16,554 nucleotides of DNA from Verrucomicrobia bacterium UBA1263. Its GTDB lineage: Bacteria; Verrucomicrobiota; Verrucomicrobiia; Limisphaerales; UBA1412. A program made the position numbers and the translations under genes. The DNA lies in contig DBVN01000072.1 in assembly GCA_002308515.1 (NCBI GenBank), positions 23,258-39,811 on the forward strand, read 5' to 3'. The first letter of the stretch is position 1; every line of letters starts with the position of its first letter. Of the stretch, positions 6,663 to 12,734 are shown in pieces. Under the pieces are notes generated by a model. The model ran no database searches. It had not been told where the DNA came from and saw nothing but the letters and a program-made list of their open reading frames with translations.

Positions 6663-7525
6663 GACCGTTTCTCCTTTTTTTTCCTGGAAGGCCGGGACTC
6701 CGTTTCCTCCGCGGCATTACTCCTCAGTCCCAGTTTGGCAAGCAAACCTCTGAACCATAGCTTTTTGTTGACAGGAAGGATCTGCGGGACAAAAATCATC
6801 GTCAGGAAGCCGCGCAGATCCTCTTCCGAGACTTTCGTCACCAGCTGGCCTTTGTAAGCATAACTGATGAAGCCTTTTTCCTCCGAAACAATGATCACTA
6901 CCGCGTCTGTTTCCTCGGACAGTCCCAGCCCCGCGCGGTGACGGGTCCCCATCGAATTGCCCAGATCCTGACGCTGCGAAAGCGGAAAGACACAAGACGC
7001 GCGCAGGATGCGGTCGCCCTTGATGATCACGCCTCCATCATGCAGGGCGTTATCCTTGAAGAAGATCGTTTGGAGCATTTCCGGCGAGGCCGCGCAATCT
7101 ATCAGCACACCGGGCGCGCTGCAAGTATCCAGAACTTTTGCCTCCTGCTCGATGGCGATCAGAGCGCCCATTTTGTCATCGCTCAGGTTTTTGGCGCACT
7201 GGATGATCGTCTCGATATTCTCACGCTGCTGGTGAGCCGAGACGGTAAAGCGGTTGGTTCCCAATTCCGCCAGCATTCGGCGTATTTCCGGCTGGAACAA
7301 AATCAGAACGGCTATCGCGAAGAAGCCGACGAACCAGCTCAATATCCACGTCAGCACCTGCAGCTTGAAAACGGTAGCCAAAAAAGCTACAACGATCAAT
7401 ACCGTGAAGAACCCCGTGACCACGGCCGCGCCGCGGGTGCCCCGGATGAACTTCAGCGCGTAATAGATCCCCGTCGCCAGAATGCCGACTTCCACGATCG
7501 GTTTTAATATCTCACTAAAATGCAC
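6659..7525 (-). CDS. cdaA: Diadenylate cyclase, CdaA type
   Basis: Makes c-di-AMP from two ATP. The 288 residues have three N-terminal transmembrane segments (about 10-27, 33-52, 58-77), the FQPEIRRMLAELG linker (77-89) with a likely coiled coil to about 115, and the DAC (DisA_N) domain. The catalytic signatures are at LHDGG (161-165) and GTRHRAGLGLSE (193-204), followed by VVIIVSEEKG. The first motif reads DGG where Bacillus CdaA has DGA, a small change that keeps the catalytic Asp. The C-terminus is basic (SRKKKEKRS). The start is GTG, with AAGG about 11-14 nt upstream, 12 bp after the folP stop; the reading MHFSEILKPI matches the family's usual N-terminal position. Overlap with cdaR and the adjacent folP mark a conserved type of gene cluster. 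c-di-AMP typically governs osmotic, potassium and cell-wall balance. Confidence 0.93.
   Translation of the reverse strand: MHFSEILKPIVEVGILATGIYYALKFIRGTRGAAVVTGFFTVLIVVAFLATVFKLQVLTWILSWFVGFFAIAVLILFQPEIRRMLAELGTNRFTVSAHQQRENIETIIQCAKNLSDDKMGALIAIEQEAKVLDTCSAPGVLIDCAASPEMLQTIFFKDNALHDGGVIIKGDRILRASCVFPLSQRQDLGNSMGTRHRAGLGLSEETDAVVIIVSEEKGFISYAYKGQLVTKVSEEDLRGFLTMIFVPQILPVNKKLWFRGLLAKLGLRSNAAEETESRPSRKKKEKRS
6671..6676 (-). promoter_or_regulatory. Shine-Dalgarno for cdaR
   Basis: AAGGAG lies 8 nt before the cdaR ATG, inside the cdaA coding sequence. It is a clear Shine-Dalgarno in a window where most starts lack one, and it fixes the 6662 start and the 4-bp overlap. Confidence 0.8.
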
Positions 7526-7537
7526 TGTGTCTTACCT

Positions 7538-8419
7538 TTATCCATTGCACAGCAGTTCCGTCAATCGGACGGCCTGCAGTGTCTCCTGAACATCATGTAC
7601 ACGTAAAATCCCGGCCCCGTGTTCCACCGCGAAACACGCCGCCGCCAGACTGCCTCCCAAACGATTGGAAAGCGTCTTCTTTTCAGCCACTTTCATCTCA
7701 CCGGAAAGCGATCCGGACGGCTTTTCCGGCTGGCGCGCTCCGCCCGGCAGATCTTTCATAAAAGATTTGCGCGAAGCCCCCAGCAAAACAGGCCTGCCCC
7801 ACTTTTTATAGCGATGGAGCCCGCTAATCAATAACAAATTGTGTTTAATTGATTTTCCGAACCCGATGCCGGGATCCAGAACGATCTGCTCCGGGGCGGC
7901 TCCTGACCGTTCTGCTTGCTCTAAAGTTATTCCAAAAAAGCGATTTACGATCTCAACCGGGTCTTTTTCCTCCGGGGATACGGTTTCCGAATGCATCAGG
8001 ACATATCCCGCGCCGTGATCGGCGATCAGACGGAACATTTCCTCATAAGAACGCCCCAGCCCGACATCATTGATGATATGCGCTCCGGCCTTCAGTGCCA
8101 GCCGTGCCGTCTGAAGATGCCGGGTATCCACGGAAAGAACGGCTTTGGTCTGCCGCTTCAACTCGGTCAGTACCGGTCCAAGCCGCCGCCATTCCTCTTC
8201 CGGAGGGACTTCCTGAAAACCGGGCCGGGTCGATTCGGCTCCCAGGTCCAATATCTCCGCGCCCTGCTCCGCCATTTCCAGACCGCGGCGGACAGCCTCT
8301 TCCGTGTAAAGGAAGCACCCGCCGTCGGAAAACGAATCCGGTGTCACGTTCAGGATCCCCATGATGACCGCCGGCCGGGGAAACTGAAAATCAAAATCTT
8401 TTCCTCTGAAATGCGTCAT
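7538..8419 (-). CDS. folP: Dihydropteroate synthase
   Basis: Condenses 6-hydroxymethyl-7,8-dihydropterin pyrophosphate with para-aminobenzoate in folate synthesis; cytoplasmic TIM barrel and the sulfonamide target. The 293 residues show NVTPDSFSDGG (24-34), DLGAESTRPG (58-67), SVDT (96-99), INDVG (116-120), DPGIGFGKSIKHN (182-194), LLGASRKSFM (212-221) and RVHDV (273-277), all expected for FolP. The segment between the SRKSF motif and RLGGSLA is about 20 residues longer than usual and rich in Gly, Lys and Glu. The start ATG directly abuts the nfo stop codon with no spacer, so translation is probably coupled; AGAGG is about 17 nt upstream, inside nfo. It lies 12 bp upstream of cdaA, the folP-cdaA order that I recall also from Bacteroidetes. 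Confidence 0.96.
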   Translation of the reverse strand: MTHFRGKDFDFQFPRPAVIMGILNVTPDSFSDGGCFLYTEEAVRRGLEMAEQGAEILDLGAESTRPGFQEVPPEEEWRRLGPVLTELKRQTKAVLSVDTRHLQTARLALKAGAHIINDVGLGRSYEEMFRLIADHGAGYVLMHSETVSPEEKDPVEIVNRFFGITLEQAERSGAAPEQIVLDPGIGFGKSIKHNLLLISGLHRYKKWGRPVLLGASRKSFMKDLPGGARQPEKPSGSLSGEMKVAEKKTLSNRLGGSLAAACFAVEHGAGILRVHDVQETLQAVRLTELLCNG

Positions 8420-9262
8420 TTACTTCAAAAGTCCTCTTAAAACCGCCAGATTCTCACGATCCTCGTGCATATCCTTGGACTTGGGCGTTTCCAGACAGCC
8501 GGGCAGCCGCTCCAGCCGGGCATCATTCACGATCGCCCGGAACGCCTCCGCTCCGATCTTGCCCTTGCCGATATGCTCATGGCGATCCACATGAGAACCC
8601 AGATCCACCTTGGAATCATTCAGATGGACTCCCTGCAGATTGGCCAGACCGATCAGCGAATCCAGACGGCTGATGACCGCGTTCCAGCCTTCCGGCGTGC
8701 GGATGTCATACCCGGCCGCGAAGAGGTGCGCCGTATCCAGACAGACTCCCAAGCGCTCCGCGTGCTTCACACCGTCAAAGATCGCCGCCAGATGCTCTAT
8801 CTTGTACCCCAGACACGTCCCCTGTCCGGCCGTGATCTCCAGCGCGACACGCGCCGGGGAGACCGTCTCGGCAAAGACTTCATCCAGACCGGCAATGATC
8901 CGCCGCAGACCTTCTTCCTCGCCCTGCTTCAAGTGCGCGCCGGGATGCATCACCAGGAACGGCAGCCCCAGGTCGTTGCAGAAGTTGATCTCCTGCTTGA
9001 GCGACTTGATGGATTTCTCCCGGTTATCGCCGTCGGGCGCACCCAGATTGATCAGGTAGCCCGTGTGGGCAAAGATAAACTTCACCTTTCCGGACGCGAC
9101 CTCTCTGGCCCAGGCTCCCAGCTCATCCGGCCCGTAAGGTTTGCCGAACCACTGCATATTGTTTTTGACAAAAATCTGAATGCAGTCGCACCCGACCTCC
9201 GCGCCGCGGATGATCGCCTGCTCCAATCCGCCCGATGTGGACGTATGCGCTCCTAAAATCAT
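8420..9262 (-). CDS. nfo: Deoxyribonuclease IV (AP endonuclease)
   Basis: Cleaves DNA 5' of abasic sites in base excision repair. At 280 residues it is the standard length. All nine zinc-cluster ligands known from E. coli endonuclease IV can be placed with a constant offset of three: H66, H106, E142, D176, H179, H213, D226, H228 and E258, in FAHTGYLINLG, MHPGAH, LEITAGQG, CLDTAH, VHLND, DRHEH and LETPK. The start is placed at ATG 9262 because the family begins MILGAHTS-like. A start at 9292 would add ten basic residues (KRKRNRFKF) and overlap the upstream gene. With this start it follows the upstream membrane-protein gene by 4 bp and abuts folP, so it appears to be read as part of the same transcript. 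Confidence 0.96.
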   Translation of the reverse strand: MILGAHTSTSGGLEQAIIRGAEVGCDCIQIFVKNNMQWFGKPYGPDELGAWAREVASGKVKFIFAHTGYLINLGAPDGDNREKSIKSLKQEINFCNDLGLPFLVMHPGAHLKQGEEEGLRRIIAGLDEVFAETVSPARVALEITAGQGTCLGYKIEHLAAIFDGVKHAERLGVCLDTAHLFAAGYDIRTPEGWNAVISRLDSLIGLANLQGVHLNDSKVDLGSHVDRHEHIGKGKIGAEAFRAIVNDARLERLPGCLETPKSKDMHEDRENLAVLRGLLK

Positions 9263-9266
9263 AAAC

Positions 9267-10436
9267 TTAAACCGATTTCTTTTTCTTTTCAACAGGTGTC
9301 GGTACTTTTCCCCCGATCACCGCCAAAGGGCTGCTGCCTCTGGCAACCAAAGCTACCTGCTTTTTATTCAAATCATAGAGGCAGATCTGATCATCTCCCA
9401 GTTGAAATAAAACTCTATCCCCCGACAGATGGGTAACATAACTTATATACCATCCGCCCTGATAAGGTATCTCTAATGAGACTCGAACTTCTTTGTCATT
9501 TTCCTTATTTCTTCCCCAAAAGCCTTGCCCCGCCCAAAAACCATCTGTAAAAGTCCAAACACTCTGTTTCGCGTCTCCAATTTGAGGGGCATTTTGATAA
9601 GATTGTTTATAAATATCTGTATATGGCTCATTTATAATTGCTCCAAATGGAGTAGCATCTTGAGCAATATCTTTCAAAATAACTTCTGTTATCCTTTTAT
9701 TTTTACGATCACGTCCACAAAACACAAGATCCCAAAGATTCGTATTTGCTTCTGAAGGCCAGACATTCAGATACTTCTCATCTATTTTTGCATCTTTTTC
9801 ACCAAGATCATAAACTTTCTGCCAATTCTGTTCCACCAACTGTCCATAATAAACATTTCCATCTTCCGTTGAGATAAAATAAATCGTTACCTCTTTCGGC
9901 AGTTCCATCTCGGACAATGGAACGATCTTATTCTCGGTGTACAGCGAAGTGTAACTGGCTATCCCATACCAGCCAAACAAAATGATGTAGGAAAGCGTTT
10001 GTGTCAAAAGTGTTCCCTTCCATGCCTTCTTTCCTCTTTCCTGAACATCTTTGAACACACTTAAAACAAAAGGATACTCTATCAGAAGCGTCAAAATGAA
10101 ACTCAGCAGGATCATCCCCGGATAGATCCAAGGCAGAGTATATAGATCTATTGGGATAAAATAGAATACTATATTTAATAATATCAAACCTCCCAGTCCC
10201 ATGGAGATATAATTGGCTTCGATGAGTTTTCTTATGCATCTGCCCATCGGCAATTTAAAGACAGCCCCTAAAATGTATCCTTCAAAAACACCTATCAATA
10301 AATTTCCTATAAGCAAATGAAACATCGTGGCCCACATCAGCGGTGTTCCCACGTTGGCCTGTGCTGTTGCCGGAGTGAGTAAAAGCGCGGCCAATCCGGC
10401 AAATATCCAATATTTGAGAGAATGACTATTTTTCAT
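9267..10436 (-). CDS. membrane-anchored protein of unknown function, array copy 3
   Basis: 389 residues, third in transcription order. A signal peptide (residues 1-28, ending ATAQA-N) is followed by NVGTPLMWATMFHLLIGN and four predicted transmembrane helices (about 33-58, 70-96, 104-128, 142-162). A soluble domain of about 220 residues comes after, probably periplasmic. It opens with ELPKEVTIYFISTEDGNVYYG and closes with VTHLSGDRVLFQLG, ICLYDLNKKQVALVARG and SPLAVIG, short strand-rich blocks reminiscent of beta-propeller blades but not diagnostic. The 'GTPLMW' N-terminus resembles conserved hypothetical proteins I recall from PVC bacteria. The C-terminal end (TPVEKKKKSV) differs from the other copies. 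The ATG at 10436 is used; a GTG one codon upstream is possible. It overlaps the previous stop by 11 bp. Function unknown. Confidence 0.8.
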   Translation of the reverse strand: MKNSHSLKYWIFAGLAALLLTPATAQANVGTPLMWATMFHLLIGNLLIGVFEGYILGAVFKLPMGRCIRKLIEANYISMGLGGLILLNIVFYFIPIDLYTLPWIYPGMILLSFILTLLIEYPFVLSVFKDVQERGKKAWKGTLLTQTLSYIILFGWYGIASYTSLYTENKIVPLSEMELPKEVTIYFISTEDGNVYYGQLVEQNWQKVYDLGEKDAKIDEKYLNVWPSEANTNLWDLVFCGRDRKNKRITEVILKDIAQDATPFGAIINEPYTDIYKQSYQNAPQIGDAKQSVWTFTDGFWAGQGFWGRNKENDKEVRVSLEIPYQGGWYISYVTHLSGDRVLFQLGDDQICLYDLNKKQVALVARGSSPLAVIGGKVPTPVEKKKKSV

Positions 10437-11577
10437 CACTACTTTCTTTCTTGCCGATCACCGCCAAGGGGCTGCTGCCTCTGGTAACCAAAGCTACCTG
10501 CTTTTTATTCAAATCATAGAGGCAGATCTGATCTCTTCCCAGTTGAAATAAAATTTTATCCGTTGGCAAATGGGTAACAAAACGTACCCACCAACCACTT
10601 CCATAAGGTATCTCAAACGAAACACAAACTTTCTTATTTGTTTTCTTATTTCTTCCCCAGAAACCATCCCATGCCCAAGAACCCGTTCTAAAATCATACC
10701 AAGAACTCTGTTTGGCTTCCCCAATTTGCGGGGCACTAGAAGTATACAGCTGTCTATTAGGTTCTGTATAAGGCTCTTTTGTTAATCTACTATCTCTAGA
10801 TGGCTCAGCATCTTGAGCAATGTCTTCCAAAATAACTTTTGTGTTTTTTTCATTTTTACGTCTGCAACACAATATCAGATCCCAAAGATTTGTATTCGCT
10901 TCCGAAGGCCAGACATTCAGACAATTCATATCCCATTTTTCATCAATATCATAAACCTTTTTCCAATTTTGCTCCAAAAGGTTCCCGGAATAAACATTTC
11001 CATCCTCCGACGAGATAAAATAGATCGTTACCTCTTTCGGCAATTCCATCTCGGACAGTTGCACGACTTTGTTCTCCGTGTACAGAGTAGCGTGACTGGT
11101 CATCCCATACCAACCAAACAAAATGATGTAGGAAAGCGACTGGGTCAGGAGTGTTCCCTTCCAGGCTTTCTTCCACTTTCCTTGAACACCTTTGAACGCT
11201 CCAAAAACAAAAGGATACTCCATCAGAAGTGTTAAAATGAAACTCAGCAGGATCAATCCCGGATAGATCCAGCGTCCTGATGAAAGATCCACTGGGATCA
11301 AAGAAGATAACCATCCTAATAACAGCAATCCACCCAGCCACATGGAAACATAATTGGCAATGATCATCAGAATGATGCTTCTGAGTTTTGGCAATTTAAA
11401 GAATTTAGCCAAAAGGTATCCCTCAAAAATACCTATCAATAAATTTCCTATAAGCAAATGAAACATCGTGGCCCACATCAGCGGTGTTCCCACGTTGGCC
11501 TGTGCTGTTGCCGGAGTGAGCAAAAGCATGGCCGATCCGGCAAATATCCAATATTTGAGAGAATGACTATTTTTCAT
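10426..11577 (-). CDS. membrane-anchored protein of unknown function, array copy 2
   Basis: 383 residues, middle copy. The signal peptide, GTPLMW motif, four-helix domain and strand-rich extracytoplasmic domain are as in the other two. It is the most divergent in the second helix region: LLAKFFKLPKLRSIILMI and LLLLGWLSSLIPVDL, against ILGAVFKLPMGRCIRKLI and LILLNIVFYFIP in both others. The stretch SLSYIILFGWYGMTSHATLYTENKVV is identical to copy 1, while the C-terminal LYDLNKKQVALV block goes with copy 3. It begins at ATG 11577, chosen because MKNSHSLKYW aligns with copy 3; a start at 11598 adds seven residues. It ends SSDEK, with a TAG lying inside the next start region. No function is assigned. 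Confidence 0.8.
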   Translation of the reverse strand: MKNSHSLKYWIFAGSAMLLLTPATAQANVGTPLMWATMFHLLIGNLLIGIFEGYLLAKFFKLPKLRSIILMIIANYVSMWLGGLLLLGWLSSLIPVDLSSGRWIYPGLILLSFILTLLMEYPFVFGAFKGVQGKWKKAWKGTLLTQSLSYIILFGWYGMTSHATLYTENKVVQLSEMELPKEVTIYFISSEDGNVYSGNLLEQNWKKVYDIDEKWDMNCLNVWPSEANTNLWDLILCCRRKNEKNTKVILEDIAQDAEPSRDSRLTKEPYTEPNRQLYTSSAPQIGEAKQSSWYDFRTGSWAWDGFWGRNKKTNKKVCVSFEIPYGSGWWVRFVTHLPTDKILFQLGRDQICLYDLNKKQVALVTRGSSPLAVIGKKESSDEK

Positions 11578-12706
11578 CACTACTTTCTTTCTTGCCAATC
11601 ACCGCTACAGGCCCCCGACCTCTGGCAACCAGGGCAACTTGTTTTTTCTCCGGGTCATAAAGGCAGATCTGATACTTGCCCAGTTGAAACAAAGCTTTAT
11701 CCGTCGGCAGATGGGTAACCAGACGTACTATCCATTTCATTTGATAAGGTATCTCTAACGCGACATGAAGTTTTTTATTTGATTTCTTATCGCTTCCTTT
11801 CAATCCATCCTTTGCCCAAAATTGACTTGAGAAATGTAAGGAACTTTGTTTAGCTTCTCCAACTTGTGGAGCTTTATGTGTCCCAAAAAAATCATCTATA
11901 TAAGGACTATTTTTCTGATTTCCACTAAACGGAGAAGCATCCTGAGCAATGTCGTGCAAAATCACTCTTGTACTGCCTCTACTACCACACAATACCAGAT
12001 CCCAAAGATTCGTATTTTTCTCAGAAGGCCAGACATTTAAACAATTCACTGTTTTTTCATCTTTTTTATCAAGATCATAAACTTTTTGCCAATTTTGCTC
12101 CGACAGATTTCCGGAATAAACATTTCCATCCTCTGCCGAAATAAAATAGATCGTTACTTCTTTCGGCAGTTCCATCTCAGACAGCGGAACGACTTTGTTC
12201 TCCGTGTACAGAGTAGCGTGACTGGTCATCCCATACCAGCCAAACAAAATGATGTAGGAAAGCGACTGGGTCAGGAGTGTTCCTTTCAAAGCCAGCTTTC
12301 TTCTTCCCTGAACATCTTTGAACGCACTTAAAACAAAAGGATACTCTATCAGAAGCGTTACAATGAAACTCAGCAGGATCATCCCCGGATAGATCTTGGG
12401 CAGAGTATATAGATCCATTGGGATAAAATAGAATACTATGTTCAATAATATCAACCCACCCAGCCACATGGAAACATAATTGGCTACGATAAGTTTTCTT
12501 ATGCATCTGCCCATCGGCAATTTAAAGACAGCACCTAAAATGTACCCTTCAAAAGCACCTATCAATAAATTTCCTATAAGCAAATGAAACATCGTTGCCA
12601 ACATCAGCGGTGTTCCCGCGTTGGCCTGTGCTGTTGCCGGAGTGAGTAAAAGCGCGGCCAATCCGGCAAATATCCAATATTTGAGAGAAGGTCTGCTTGT
12701 TTTCAT
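11567..12706 (-). CDS. membrane-anchored protein of unknown function, array copy 1
   Basis: 379 residues, first of the array. The signal peptide ends ATAQA-N, followed by AGTPLMLATMFHLLIGN (W replaced by L in the GTPLMW motif). The four-helix domain resembles copy 3 up to about residue 110, then copy 2 around residues 140-190. The extracytoplasmic domain is the most divergent, with LFQLGKYQICLYDPEKKQVALVARGRGPVAVIG at its end. It starts 28 bp after the upstream secreted protein without a Shine-Dalgarno. Unlike copies 2 and 3 its start (ATGAAAACAAG) contains no TAG, as expected for a first copy with no preceding array gene. The shared junction end SSDEK is the same as copy 2. Function unknown. 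Confidence 0.8.
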   Translation of the reverse strand: MKTSRPSLKYWIFAGLAALLLTPATAQANAGTPLMLATMFHLLIGNLLIGAFEGYILGAVFKLPMGRCIRKLIVANYVSMWLGGLILLNIVFYFIPMDLYTLPKIYPGMILLSFIVTLLIEYPFVLSAFKDVQGRRKLALKGTLLTQSLSYIILFGWYGMTSHATLYTENKVVPLSEMELPKEVTIYFISAEDGNVYSGNLSEQNWQKVYDLDKKDEKTVNCLNVWPSEKNTNLWDLVLCGSRGSTRVILHDIAQDASPFSGNQKNSPYIDDFFGTHKAPQVGEAKQSSLHFSSQFWAKDGLKGSDKKSNKKLHVALEIPYQMKWIVRLVTHLPTDKALFQLGKYQICLYDPEKKQVALVARGRGPVAVIGKKESSDEK

Positions 12707-12734
12707 TTTGTCTATTTTGTTAGAATGTTTCTAT

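Larger units (their letters stand above)
9267..12706 (-). repeat. tandem array of three mosaic paralogous genes
   Basis: Three gene-length units (start-to-start 1129 and 1141 bp) lie head to tail. Near-identical blocks are shared by different pairs. 10290-10379 equals 11431-11520 over 90 bp. 11063-11157 matches 12189-12283 with one mismatch. The segment around 10225-10266 matches only the first unit, not the middle one. This pattern points to repeated gene conversion or unequal crossing-over after duplication. Each of the two junctions is an 11-bp overlap ATGAAAAATAG containing the next start and the previous stop. Confidence 0.9.

Noticed and set aside
8465..9256. 263-residue open frame antisense to nfo
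   Set aside because: nfo has all nine zinc ligands; the antisense frame shows no family signal.
9263..9292. Longer nfo start at 9292
   Set aside because: It would add ten basic residues not present in the family and overlap the upstream gene by 26 bp; MILGAHTS is the usual start.
9267..12706. Long repeated DNA considered as a mobile element or CRISPR
   Set aside because: The repeats are gene-length paralogues in frame with signal peptides; there are no terminal inverted repeats, transposase, or short regularly spaced units.
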